Shown in pieces: positions 24,288 to 35,957 of a stretch of DNA of 64,000 nucleotides (its first letter is position 1; each line of letters starts with the position of its first letter). The translations under genes were made by a program, and so were the position numbers. Below the pieces are notes generated by a model. It worked only from the letters and a program-made list of their open reading frames with translations, searched no databases and had not been told where the DNA came from. Location: the NCBI GenBank assembly GCA_038373885.1, contig JAWZYV010013274.1, forward strand, positions 1,550,001 through 1,614,000, given 5' to 3'. The DNA comes from Cheiracanthium punctorium. Taxonomy: Eukaryota; Arthropoda; Arachnida; Araneae; Cheiracanthiidae.

Positions 24288-25567
24288 TCAGGCTTATTCG
24301 TAAAAAAGACATAATTTCAACAGACAAAACCCGAAGATTGGATCAGATAGAATGTTACTGAGCTACACACTGCTTGGTTCTTGCAGCGAAGATATTTTGT
24401 TATGGGAATCCGTGTTATACGGGTCCTGAGCTACTCCAGGTCTGGAGTGCGGACTCCGCTTATAATCGCTGGAAAAATTATTTGCACTCCTCAGAAACAG
24501 AGTGATATTTAATGTTGCCATTCAAAAGTTATATTAATTAGGAGCTAAAGCGTAATAAAATCAGAACATCTGTTTCAGCTGTATTTTTAATAATGTAAAA
24601 CCTATTGGACACCTTGCGAATTTGCCACCCATGGCGATTTTTCATTATTTGGCGATTTCCAAATGCTCACAACCTATATTTACTGTTCATTTAAGGTTAC
24701 CGGAAAACCGCTATCTATATTTTCATTTACATAATCGTTTGCAGATTGGCGTACTTAACACCACGAATTATACCATCTCGTCGCGCTAGCAAATATCCAA
24801 AGTGTACTATAACTGCTATAATGGCATAGTTAACGCTGCCCAATATTTCTACTAGTAGCAAATAATTTAGCTGGGCGAGAACCGGCTTTAAAATAATCTG
24901 CATTTTAATTATTTTTCATTTTCAAGATATTAGTTATTCTGTTTTGGAAAAAGGAATAATCGCTCATTCTAAACTCCTGTTGTCTAAGCGAACTTACTAT
25001 TTGAAAATTGTCAACTTTGTGTAACACATTTTGAGTTACTTATTTCATATAGGTTTTTATTTTGGCGTAAAATGGGCGTCATTCTAACTCATGTTTGCCA
25101 ATTTGAAGCGATTCTAGATACTTGGAAACGCTTTGTTGCAAAGGAATGAATGATTTTATGCCAAATCTGGCAACCATTCGGTTTATTTTTTCAGTTTTTT
25201 ATTAATATTTTCTAAAATATTCGATTTTCGAAATTTAAATCAACTTAGCAGATTCCTCGGAATTTTTCGAATCTGTGGGCACCTTAGTCGAAACTCAAAT
25301 CGCTACGGTTCAGGAGGAGTTAGGTCAACAAGCTTTGACAGCGCCAGCGGCCTTTACTTTTTTTTAGAATAGAAAGATTTTTTACTACTTCTGACCAAAA
25401 GAACGAACCCACTGAAAAATATCTGACCATAACTAATGGAAAATCCATAAAAACGCAAAAGATCCCAATGCTTCAAAAATTAGTGTAACCAAGTGAAAAC
25501 TCAGGCCATTTCCTCACCGGAAGAATATCTCTACAGGAGGGAAAATGACCCCGCTGGTTCGTAGCCT
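24288..25567. other. AT-rich intergenic DNA, no gene seen
   Basis: No open frame of note and no recognisable repeat boundary is present. Confidence 0.45.
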
Positions 25568-25571
25568 TTAA

Positions 25572-25857
25572 GGCCCTTGCAAATATCCAGAGACATGTCG
25601 CGGGACGCTAGCAGTAGGGTGCCAATAGCGGAACCAATTCTTCAATAGTGTAACCATTTCCTTTAAAAAGGTGGTGATACTCCGGTATTAATCAACAAAA
25701 GATAATTGGGGACCGTGAATAATATTGCGGTTTCGCACATCCCCCATCTATTGTTCGGTAGTGGACACCCTAAGTGTCGCGGCTTCCTAACCATGTCGAA
25801 TTTCCCCGTTCAAATACATTGTAGCCGCGACATGTCTCTGGATATTTGCAAGAGCCT
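25572..25857. mobile_element. TTAA-flanked MITE, 286 bp, 30-bp terminal repeats
   Basis: The left terminus GGCCCTTGCAAATATCCAGA and the complement of the right terminus (AGGCTCTTGCAAATATCCAG) agree over about 30 bp, continuing through GACATGTCGCGG. Both sides abut TTAA (25568-25571 and 25858-25861), which suggests a piggyBac-type target. The termini are unrelated to the 410-bp TTAA family in this window. Confidence 0.75.
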
Positions 25858-25861
25858 TTAA

Positions 25862-27013
25862 ACCCAATAGAAACGATCATTTTTCATTGCATCACTCTGA
25901 GATGCGGGGGGGGGGGGAACCAAAAATCAGAGCTGTCCCAATAGAGTTTTGGAAAAGTCAGTGGGGGCCTAATATTTTTATGGAATAACGCCTTCCAAAG
26001 AGAAAGCTGCTGACCCACCGAATTTTCGTTCTTCAGGCTGAAAAAGATAGGGTACATATATACTTTCAAAAGATAGGGACGGTTTTATTGAGTTTTAATG
26101 GTTATCTCAAGGGCAGTAGTCTGGGGACACTACAATTTTTTTTAGAAAAAAAAAACTGTTTTGGGATACAGAAGATAGGTAGATATAACCTACAAAATTT
26201 CGTGAAAATCGAAAATGGTGCAACAGAAAGATTTCTTAAAATTTGTCGATTTTGTATGGAATGGCCCAAATATAATAGTTGCATTATGAACTTGAGGGCT
26301 ATTTTCAATAAAATAAATAAACATTTAATGCTAAAAAAATATATTAACAGTTTTGAACTGTTCTGTCAATTTACGAGCTTTCTAAATGACAGATCATTCC
26401 CGAAATTTATTATTTATTGTCTCAGAAAATCAATAGCTCTCTGATAATTTTTTATTTTTGTTTGAGCGAAAACATTACCGGCACTAAAAATAGTAGTTTG
26501 CGGAGGCATGAAATAATGCTTTGTAAAATAAAGAGAGCAAAGTAATAACGAATAGTTTAAATGCTGGAGTCATGTACGAGAATATAATCAACGTGTTTAT
26601 TCCGAATATATGATGATCGTCAGAGAAATTATGTATTGAAAAGAGAATCATTTACAAGATATACAAGGAATTTTTTTTATTTATAGAATGTGGAAACGAT
26701 TTTTATGATGTTATTTTTTAAATCGGTTCCCTAACTAGCTGGTTGAGAGAAGTTTAACACATTTATTTATTTATATATTAAGAGTTTATAATATCGATTT
26801 ATATATTTTTTTCTGTCTCCCTTTATACAAATTTCTGATAATGCACTTGATACGTCAAAAACTTTCAATATGCTAGTCTGCACTGCAAAATACCTATTAT
26901 TATCTGCTGAGAACGTGTGAACAGCGTTTAGAACTGATTTATAGGGACATAGAAAATAATTTAAATAACTTATCCTTAATAGGCAGTCGGTCTATCGAAC
27001 GTTTATCCCCCCC
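25862..27013. other. AT-rich DNA, no gene supported
   Basis: A 118-codon frame at 26088-26444 (+) and an antisense shadow of it occur, with no domain seen. Poly-G (about 25908-25917) and poly-C (about 27007-27016) tracts mark eroded element ends. Confidence 0.4.
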
Positions 27014-27262
27014 CCCCGAATGGCCAAATAGATAAGACACGGATCATAGCAAGCAGCCAAAGAGTGAAGGTCCTGCATTCCAGCCTACTGAGGGGGTGTC
27101 GATCTAACAATCTGGAGTTTGGGTCAATAATTTTCTCCAGATGTAACGTGAATACTTGTTAGAGCTCCTTAAAAATCCCGCCGTCCAGGTACCCCTTCCG
27201 TGGTCCAGATGTCCCTCGTATAGACTTGTCAAGACACAAAACACACACAAACATAACACAGC
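27014..27262 (+). mobile_element. tRNA-like SINE
   Basis: It runs in the sense direction: GAATGGCCAAATAGATAAGA (box-A-like), GAGTGAAGGTCC, GTCGATCTAACAATCTGGAG, TTTCTCCAGATGTAACGTGA and a 3' part ending in an A/C-rich ACACAAAACACACACAAAC tail. The tail composition is shared with the copy at 43775. Confidence 0.8.
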
Positions 27263-28302
27263 CCTAAACATAGACATTTCGGGCAGTTTTAATTATTTGC
27301 TGCACAATAATATCGGCACAGGATTTTATTTGTGCAGATACTATTTAGGTACAAAAAATGTTTAGCGGATAAATTGATTGATTCACACCACTTTTGAAAT
27401 AATTAGGGTTTGATGATTTTCTTCAATCGTTTCTATTTGTATTTTAGTGAGATATAACGCTCGCAGAATCTTAGAAGATAATTAAAGCAGATAATGCAGA
27501 TAATGAACTCATTACAAGTTCTTCAAGAAAACTAGAGTTTATTCTCAAGAAAACAAGTGTTTCCTTCGTGCTGCGACCTTCTTTCTGCTGTTTTGCTTTA
27601 TGTCTATGTAAAATTTTATGAGTCACAGATCTAGTCGGGACAGCAGGGGTAAAAGGCTGAAAAAGAGTTATATGCCTCGAAAATATCACCTTCAAATCAA
27701 TCAATCAACCGCTCGATTGATTAATTTAAATGTGAACCAATGAGAAAATGCAGGCATAAAAAAGCACAAAATTTTTAAAATTGTGTTGTTTGAAAGTTGT
27801 TTTGATTTTTTAAAAAAAATGTTTAGCGGGTGAGCTCAAAATGTTACATCTGGATGAATTTAGTTTTGGGGAAAAAAATACTTTACAACACAAATTATAT
27901 TGATGTAGAAATGACTTCTGTTTACAATCAGAAGAAAGAAATTGAGCTTGTGAGTCACGCATGCTCGTTGACAACTGAAATATTAATTATGTTCAATTTT
28001 GTACTTTTAGTTAATTTAATTAGAAAAAATTGATTTTTTTTCGAAAACAATCTCTTTACTTAAATAATTTCAATTTTTCCTTGAATTATAGGCGAATTTA
28101 AAACATTTTCAACTAAACGTTATGCCACAACGAGCGTTACGTATATTTATAAATATTAGAAAACGAGAGTATTCCCCAGTATCAAAGTTCAAAATATGTT
28201 CTTTGAACGTCTTTTGGAACGTTTTTGAGCTAATTGTGCTATTAGGGTATGAATACAAACAGCTATTTTCTTTATATGAAACAATAACATTTTGAACCAT
28301 TC

Positions 28303-28334
<32 letters not shown>

Positions 28335-28944
28335 GAAATACTCCCAGATTTTTATAAATATATAATTAAATTTTATTTTCTAGCTACATCAAACTTATTC
28401 AAAGGAGTTCAAAACAAATGATGCAATTTATAGCTGTTTGTTCAGATACTGAACTTCAGGTAAACACAGCAGATAATGAATTCATTACAAGTTCTTCAAG
28501 AAAACAAGAGTTTATTCTCAAGATAAAGAGGCTCAGCTCACCCTCCCCCAAACACACACGCACACACCTCCCTCCCTTTAACACACCAATAAGCTGCTAA
28601 AAAGGTATCCCCTTCTCACTAAGAACAGATTATTAAGTCCAAAACAGCAATTTCCACAGCAGTTCATGAAAAATAAATACTTAATTACTAACCGCGAAGC
28701 TCATTACAATATTCATTTAATGTCGAGATAATTAGAATTTTGCGCTACAACTAATTACGCCTCGCAACTAACAGTCTTACGAGTTAGCTAACAACTAGAA
28801 AATCAGCAGTATCTGAATGAGCATCCGTAATCTAACTTTTAAAGGCGAAAATATTGGATTCCATGGAATTGTATGTGTTGTGGACTCGCGATAGGTTCGT
28901 ATTCACATTTGTATTTTGTAAAATCATACGCATTCTCTATCTGC
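27263..28944. other. AT-rich DNA with a spaced 55-bp direct repeat, no gene seen
   Basis: Copies of one 55-bp sequence lie at 27496-27550 and 28469-28523 and match at 53 positions, beginning GCAGATAATGAA. A 26-base poly-A tract is at 28309-28334. No gene is recognisable. Confidence 0.6.
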
Positions 28945-29110
28945 CTAGGAAAGCGGGTGCCTTGGTAGGAGGCCTTTATAAGGGGTTCTAACACGTATTC
29001 ACGTTACATCTGGATGAAACCGACCAATGCTCCAGATTGTTAGATCGACAGCCGCGCGATAGGCCAGACCTTCATACTTCAGCCGTCTACCATTTAGAGT
29101 GTCTTATCCA
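28945..29110 (-). mobile_element. tRNA-like SINE, head interrupted
   Basis: Body and head read in complement: CACGTTACATCTGGATGAAA, CAGCCGCGCGATAGGCCAGA, CTTCAGCCGTCTACCAT and GTCTTATCC. It stops exactly where the element at 29111 begins, so the box-A region has been split or lost there. Confidence 0.75.
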
Positions 29111-29611
29111 GAGAGCCGTGCTTAGGGGGTGACAAACTGGGCAACCGCCCAAGGCTGCTAAAATGCCGATAAAAAAATAAATAAAATAAAATAAAATAAA
29201 ATAAAAACTGTTGAATTCAGGGATATCAAGTAGCCAAATAAACTTCCTGAAGTAGGACTGAAAACTGTACATCTAAGCATAGCCGACAAAAAATGCTACA
29301 AAAGTTTTGCTTATGCAACATAATTTCTTGTATAGCTTTCTTTTTCGAATTTATAGCATGGTAAGTAGCTAGACCCTAAATAGCTTTTACATTTTGGAAA
29401 CGTATTGCATTGACATTTTAATTAATTAATCAAATTTAGTTAATTAGAGTCCGAAGAGCAGCAGGTCTTTACTAGGGGTGGGGTGGGGAACATGTCAAGA
29501 TCCACAATTTAGTAAATAGGCAAATTTGAAAGACCTGCAATTGTTATGACGATTATTATTTGTTTAAATATGTTTTTGCCCAGGGTCTCTAAAACCCTAA
29601 GCACGTCCCTG
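29111..29611. mobile_element. hAT-type element, 501 bp, in the SINE head
   Basis: The left end GAGAGCCGTGCTTAGGG pairs with the right end CCCTAAGCACGTCCCTG. The flanks CTTATCCA and CTTGTTCA agree at six of eight positions. An (AAAAT)n microsatellite lies inside near 29165-29205. No coding sequence is recognisable. Confidence 0.7.
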
Positions 29612-29647
29612 CTTGTTCAATAGACATTGGAAGGGAAATTTGTATTT

Positions 29648-29890
29648 GTGTTATGGCAAGCCTACGCGAGGGTCATCTCTATAGGGTCATCTATATATAT
29701 GGGGAGTTGTACCTTGAACAGAAGACTTTTTTAAGGCGTTCTAAAGCGCATTCACGTGACATCTGGGGAAAACCGACCAAAACTTCAGACCGTATAACTG
29801 ACAGCCGCGCGGTAGGCCCGAAAGCCGAACCTTTATACTCCAGCCGCTTACCATGCTCAGTTCTTATCCACTCAGCCATGGTGGGTCCAC
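29648..29890 (-). mobile_element. tRNA-like SINE
   Basis: Complement blocks are GCAAGCCTACGCGAGGGTCA, CACGTGACATCTGGGGAAAA, CAGCCGCGCGGTAGGCCCGA and CTTATCCACTCAGCCATGGT. Both the 3' body and the box-A-like head are kept. Confidence 0.8.
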
Positions 29891-31082
29891 GTACTCGCAT
29901 AAGAGGTCAATAGAATAGCGGATATTTTTTAATAGTGCAAATTCCCTGTTGCACGCAAAAATTAATTCTATTCAAAATCAGAAGTTGCTATTTTAAGCGG
30001 TGACTTCCATCTAAAGTCAAACCCTCTCACTTCACTAAATTGGAAGGATGAAACAATAATGACCCTACACTAACATTAGATGAAAGTGTCTTTCTCGAAT
30101 CTATGATTCATCCAGAGAAAAGGCTTTGTAAAAAATGTAAACAAACGATCCGTTCATGTTCTCCGCCCAGTTCACTGTTTAATTGGGAGTTTTGAGGTCG
30201 AGAGGGGTTTGCTCATCCTCCATCCTCAAAAGTGACTTCGCACGTAAGGTGGAACCACCGAACTAGATGAAAATATCTATAAACAAAGATGATCACTCTA
30301 CATGACTTCACTCTGAATGATTCGCTTTGAAGGTACATATCCAAAGTCATACAGGGTAGGTAAATAACGCTTTATTTTCATTTAGCGACATAAAGTGAAG
30401 TGCGCTAAAAGAAGGAGGGCAAAACTTAAAAATCACATTTGAAAATGGGCCACTCTGCCAGTCCTCGTGAGATCATACCAGTGTTGGCAGACTCTCCGTG
30501 ACATCTTCCTCTGAATGTGACCGAAAATTTGAAAATTTCCCCAAAATGTAAAAAAAAAAAAAATTATTTTGTATAATGCGTAAATCGAATATTTCCGAAG
30601 AAAAATGCTTACTTTGTGACACTTCGTAATTATGTTTTATAATTTGTACTTTGAATGACTGAACTATCTTAAAAGAGTAATTAAACAGTTAAAAACACAT
30701 AAAATTTTAACGCCATATGTTAGTATGGTCGTAGTATAAAATCCTTTTAAGAAAATATACGTAATTACAATTTTACCTAGGCGTTGGTAGTAATCTTAAA
30801 TAAAGTATGTCAAAGTTATGTATACACAAGAGTTAAAACGAATTGTATTAATATATTTTAGGAATAAATGTCACATAAAATAAATCGAAAGAACAATCTA
30901 AATCGAAACATACAAAAAATTGCATTTTACTGCTTACGCGACTGACATGATACAAAATGTTGTTTCGCTATATGTACATGGTGGTGATAACAAGAATAAA
31001 ACGGTGTATTTTTTATTTTGTTTCACATCAACAAAAAATAAATAAAAAAGATTTAAAAAAAAACAGTGGTACCTACTTAGTA
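29891..31082. other. AT-rich intergenic DNA, no gene seen
   Basis: No coding or repeat structure that I can support; a short poly-A tract lies near 30550. Confidence 0.45.
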
Positions 31083-31215
31083 TTGTGTACATTAAAGCAA
31101 ACTTGTTCGAGAGGTATCTGCCTAGGATGGGGATGTCTTGGCCGGAAGACTTTCTATAGGTGGTCTAACGCGGATTCACGTTGCATCTGGAGAAAACCGA
31201 CCAAATCTCCAGACG
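31083..31215 (-). mobile_element. tRNA-like SINE, body only
   Basis: The 3' body is present in complement (GGTATCTGCCTAGGATGGGG, CGGATTCACGTTGCATCTGG, AGAAAACCGACCAAATCTCC). The tRNA-like head is missing, as expected of a 5'-truncated retroposon. Confidence 0.75.
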
Positions 31216-31498
31216 GTACCTGCTTAGGTTGTATGCTATATGTGTATATATATAAATCGGGTGTCCCAAAAATGATCAACGATTTGGGGAAAAAAAAAAA
31301 ACCACAAGACAATAAAAATGTACAGTTTGCTGCATTCTGCTTTGTGAAACAGGGAATTTATTCAAACCAATTTTCAAAATTAGTGACAAAGCTCGTCAAT
31401 AGATGGCGCTGCTATTCTGTAGGCATTCAGTCCTTTCAGATCGGTATTATTTCTACATCCTAGCGTATGCTTCAAAAATGGTTTATTCCAGGCGCGGA

Positions 31499-31787
31499 CT
31501 GGCCAGGTCGGATGGTCGCCGATTGCCGAGGGCCTCCGGCTCAAGGGGGCCCCGGAAAAATTGATATACAACTGATTGTATATCAATTAGAGTAGTTTGA
31601 TTAATAATTAGAGTAGTTTGATATACATCAGAGTAATTTGATTGTTTATAGTTTTATGCGGTTTTAGGCACGTGAGCATAGTTTCAAATAAAACATATCC
31701 TAATATTCTAATCCCTCTAAATTCCGTAATAAGGGGCCCCTTTTTAATCTCTAGCCGAGGGGTACTAAAAAAGCCAGTCCGGGCCTG
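31499..31787. mobile_element. hAT-type MITE, 289 bp
   Basis: The ends CAGGCGCGGACTGGCC and GCCAGTCCGGGCCTG are inverted. The perfect 8-bp duplication GTTTATTC lies at 31491-31498 and 31788-31795. Removing the MITE restores the continuity of the surrounding mariner-like sequence (GGTTTATTC|ACTGGAACAG). Confidence 0.9.
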
Positions 31788-31799
31788 GTTTATTCACTG

Positions 31800-31931
31800 G
31801 AACAGCGTGTTTTTATCGTTTTGAAGTTTCATCATCTGAACCACCGTTTTGTTGAATGAGGCGCACTTTTCAAAGGAAATTCAGTGTTAGAAACGGTCCG
31901 GGAAACAGTACATTGCGCTTGATTTTGCATA
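31800..31931 (+). pseudogene. mariner-like transposase N-terminal fragment
   Basis: Two frames together give EQRVFIVLKFHHLNHRFVE and then, after a frameshift at an in-frame TGA, MRRTFQRKFSVRNGPGNSTL. This pattern (EQR.FIV...., R..F..KF......ST) is the N-terminal DNA-binding helix-turn-helix of a common arthropod mariner-like transposase. The catalytic region is absent. The C-terminal part of what may be the same family is preserved at 60656-61000. Confidence 0.65.
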
Positions 31932-31985
31932 TTCGGTTGCCGATGTAAATATATCCAGGCTTCAAGCTCCCCATCCGCCACCCCA

Positions 31986-32756
31986 AAAAAACCTCTATTT
32001 CAATTTTGCATCTTAAAAATCCTCCTGAACTAATTCTCCGCGCTCCCCCCCCCCCCCCCCCACCCTTCGTGAAAAAAAAAAAACAAAACTGAAGGGTAAA
32101 AATACCCCTTAATCTTTAAGGAAATCTTCAAATCTGGCAACACTGGATGGTACAGAGTAGATTTAGAATTCCTGTCTGTATTGTGATCGTTACATTACGT
32201 TCTTGTTCCAGCGAAAACTTTATCTGTTTCGTTTGACTACGACTTATTGATGCACGAAGGGCGGAGGGGGGTCAACAATTTCTTAAAAAAAAAAAAAAAA
32301 GGAGAACCAACTTGCGAATTGGAGTAGTTTATAAAATTACACCAAGTTTAAAGTATTTTACTTCCAGTGCATCGCAACGAATCCCACAAAATAAAGCCTC
32401 TACGCACAGTAACGTTGCATATAAAATTATCATTTGTTTTAAGATAAATGAAACTATTAAAATGAAGCAAAATACATTTCCGGAAAAATACACATAAGAT
32501 TGTTTTATCTTTAACTTCAGCAGTTAAAACGATGTAGTTTTTAAGAATTTAAACTCTGAACTTAAAATTGCTTTTCTTGCATACTTGCATATTTTTTATT
32601 TTTATTTTTTATATTATATATATATATATAAAATTAAAACTACTTTTCTTGCTATTAAAACTACTTTTCTTGCTTATTAGAACTATTTTTCTTCACTTAA
32701 AATTGCTTTTCTTGCATACTCGTATTTTTTATTTTTATTTTTTATTTTATATATAT
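31986..32756. other. AT-rich DNA with homopolymers and a TA microsatellite
   Basis: Poly-C (about 32045-32061), poly-A (about 32285-32300) and a TA tract (about 32613-32630) are present. A short repeated motif of the type CTTGCATACTTGCATA/CTTTTCTTGC recurs at 32573-32725. No gene is seen. Confidence 0.5.
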
Positions 32757-34833
32757 ACTAGCTGAAGTACCCGTTCTTCGCACGGGAATGAATGGACTTT
32801 TTGATATTAATATTTGTTGTGATTACTATTTATTGTAATAAAGAGATATAGCAAAATGGATATCGCGTTATATTGTGTTCAATAATCATGCATACTGAAT
32901 TTCAAGGCAATCGTTTTTACGGTGTAGAAGGCGATGCGGCGTAGCACAATCTAGTGGCGAGTTTTAGCAAAACGGATACGGCAAAAATATTCTTCGCATT
33001 CAGATATCGATGTATACGAATTTTCATGACGATCGGCTGAATAGTCTTGAAGTTCATGTGTTGACGCGACATCTAGTGTCAAGTTATAGGAAAATGGATC
33101 GTGCCAAACTCTTCCCCGTGTTCAAATATCTATGTATACCTATTTTCATAGCGATCATACGCACAGTCAAGAAGTGATACACTGCAGGGCCATCTAGTGG
33201 TTAATTAAAGTAATGATTTGCTACAGCGCCGTCATGTGGCGAGTTATAGCAAAATGGATAACGCCAAAATATTCTCATTGTTCAAATAGCTATGTATACT
33301 GATTTTCATAGCCACCGTTTGAATGGTCAAAAATTTGGCCTGCTGCAGCGTCATCTAGTGGTGAGTTAAAATAATAATGCATTGCAGTGCCATCTAGTGG
33401 TGAGTAACATCAAAAGTAACGCAGTTAGAATATATTCTTCGTTCTCAAATGTGTAAGTATAAAAAATTTTATGCCGATCGGTCGAACGGTATAGAATTTG
33501 ATGCGTTGCAGCGCTATTTAGCGGTAAGTTACAGCAAATGGATAGTGAAAAATATTCTCCGTGTTCTAATATTCGCGTGTACCAAATTTCATCGAAATTG
33601 GTTGGACGATATTCGCATAGCAAACGGCTAAACGGAATAGAATTCGACGTTCTGCTGCGCCACCTAGTGAAAAGTTAGAGGAAAACAGATAGCATAAAAA
33701 CCTTTTCCATGATAAAAGACTTAGGTGAACCAAATTTCATGGTGATCGGTGAAACGGTGCTGGAGTTTTTCAACCTCCTACACACATACCAACATTCATT
33801 TTTATCTATAACCAGTCTTATTATACGTATATACCAGTCTCAAATAAAATCCAGTTTCAAATCTAAGCCTCGCCAAAGTGCCAGCATACGCCATTTTGCA
33901 AGAGTTTTTTCAGGGAATCATTCGAAGCATTGCCTTAGCAGCAATCAAAATGGGAAATGGTTCGACTGCCAGGCATTTATTTGAAAAGTGGAATCCCTTA
34001 ATACAGCCGCATTTTTAAAATTATCAACTATAACATGTTTTATTCATCGTTACTCCGATGTACTAAATGCGAAGATTTCAATTTTCTGAAATTTGGCGGA
34101 TTTCCCCCAAGTTAAATCAATGTACTCAATTGGCGAGAATTCTGAAGCTACATCGCTCGAAATGCCCTAATAACTGCATTATTTCTGCACGGATAGTTAA
34201 AATTTAATGCTGTATTCTAAGAAAACCTATACACTTGTTTTCAAAAATGCTATTCCCTTAAGCTCTCAGTAAATTGCGCCAAAAAGCCTAAAACTGTGCA
34301 AACCGCTAGAACTCACTCTCTAAAAATCGGCCTATCAGCCATTTTTTTTTTTCGCCCAACTAAAAAAAAATTACATATTAGTCTCGGATATCTTCGATCC
34401 TCATTGTTTTGCGTATAAAACATTTCATTCCTGCTCTCATTTCTTATGCGCACACGATATTATAATTAAAAAAATAACCTAAAAAAATAAACTAAAAAAA
34501 TCATTATTATTCTTTTATTTTTACTTTAAGAAATTAAAACATTTTATTCGGCAAAATCGCCACACATGGCAACCAAGATGCTTATTTCACACACTTTTTT
34601 CACTACAGGGGTTAATATTACGTAAAGCTTTCTGCGTGGAGAACATAAAAAATCTCTTAAATTCCGGGAACGGAAATAAAGTGGAGTTTCAAAGTTTTAA
34701 AGTGAACTATCATTTATTCTATATTATTTTACATATCTGTGTAAAATTTCAGGCTGACAGGTCCATTTTTGTGGAATTGTATACTACCCAAATCAACAAA
34801 TTGACAAACAGAATTTCATTTTTATTTATAAGA
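32757..34833. repeat. Large unclassified interspersed repeat, about 2.1 kb
   Basis: It begins ACTAGCTGAAGTACCCG with an inner CGTTCTTCGCACGGG palindrome-like box and ends AATTTCATTTTTATTTATAAG. The first third is an array of about 120-bp units; the last 0.7 kb is duplicated downstream at 35265. No coding frame is supported, and the family is not identified. Confidence 0.55.
32945..33670 (-). repeat. Tandem array with eight CTCF-like motifs
   Basis: The box (G/C)C(A/C)ATCTAGTGG or a variant recurs with its CTAGTGG part near 32951, 33073, 33193, 33233, 33353, 33393, 33515 and 33663, giving spacings of 122, 120, 40, 120, 40, 122 and 148. The best copy, at about 33384-33400, reads on the minus strand CCACTAGATGGCACTGC. 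This fits the known CTCF core CCASYAGRKGGCRS. Others differ at one to three core positions. Binding is untested. Confidence 0.6.
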
Positions 34834-35957
34834 TAACCTACGCTTGTTTTTAAAAATACCCTCTCATTAAATTGCGCCAAGCGCTAGAATCATAGAAAAT
34901 CTGACACACTTTCTGATTTTTAAATACGCACTAAAGTGCTATATATAAAAAGAGTTATAATCCATGGGTCTTCCCTATTTTCGTTCCTTCTTTCATTAAG
35001 TTGGAAAGTGTATCATTATTCATGAGTGTGATTAAACAAAATTAAAATTGATATTTCTAACATCCTTTTTTCTGGATGTAATACATTAGATGCAGAAAAG
35101 CTGCTCAGAAAAATGCACAATTCCAACTGAATGAAAATTTCAAAAACTTATACGCAGGTGTATTCATAACCCAAATAGCAGACGATTAAATAACGATAAA
35201 TAGCGCCAAGCGTTAGAATCCTCCTCAAAATCGCGAGAATGCTGTAGATAGATCGCTTGAAATCCCTTAATAACTGCATTATTTTCGCACGGATCATTAA
35301 AATTTAACGCTGTATTCTAATAAAACCTTTGCACTTGTTTTCAAAAATCCGTTTCCTTAAGCTCTCAGTAAATTGCGCCTAGCCGGAAACTGTGCAAACC
35401 GCTAGAACTCACTTTCTCGGCATTTGAGCCATTTTATTTTTTCGCCAAACTAAAAAATTTTAACATATTAGCCTCGGAAATCTTCAATTCTTTTTGTTTT
35501 GCGTATAAAACATTTCATTCCTGCTCCGATTTCCCATGCACACGATATTATAATTTAAAAAAATATAACCTTACGAATATAAACTAACAAAAAAAAAATC
35601 ATTATTATTCTTTTATTTTTACTTTGAGAATTTAAAACATCTTATTCGGCAAAATCGCCACACATGGCAACCACGATCCTTATTTCACACTTTTTTCACT
35701 ACAGGGGTTACAATTGCGGAAAGCTTTTTGCGTGGAGAACATAAAAAATCTCTTAAATTCCGGGAACGGGTGGACTTTCAAAGTTTTAAAGTGGACTATG
35801 ATTTATTCTATATTATTTTACATATCTGTGCAAAATTTCAGGCTGATAGGTCCATTTTTGTGGATTTGTATACAACTCAAATCCACAAACAAACAAATAA
35901 ATAAATAAACAAACAAACAAACAAACAAACAGAATTTCATTTTTATTTATAAGATTA
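34165..35957. repeat. Tandem duplication, unit about 1.1 kb
   Basis: Segments 34165-34833 and 35265-35957 are close copies at an offset of about 1100-1120 bp. Both contain ATTCTAA.AAAACCT, AAATCGCCACACATGGCAAC, GTGGAGAACATAAAAAATCT and the same terminal ATTTCATTTTTATTTATAAG. The second copy has an AAAC/AAAT microsatellite (about 35887-35931) before its end. Confidence 0.8.

Larger units (their letters stand above)
31256..31985 (+). mobile_element. Tc1/mariner-superfamily remnant with an inserted MITE
   Basis: It starts with GGGTGTCCCAAAAATG, a terminal sequence widespread in mariner-like elements. A MITE at 31499-31787 interrupts it. After the MITE, a readable N-terminal helix-turn-helix region of a transposase follows. 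The right terminus is not identified. Confidence 0.6.

Noticed and set aside
26088..26444. 118-codon frame on the + strand
   Set aside because: AT-driven composition, no domain, and an antisense frame of similar quality overlaps it.
32945..33670. CRISPR-like array
   Set aside because: Regular 120-bp spacing with degenerate units, no short conserved direct repeats and eukaryotic context; it is a tandem satellite.
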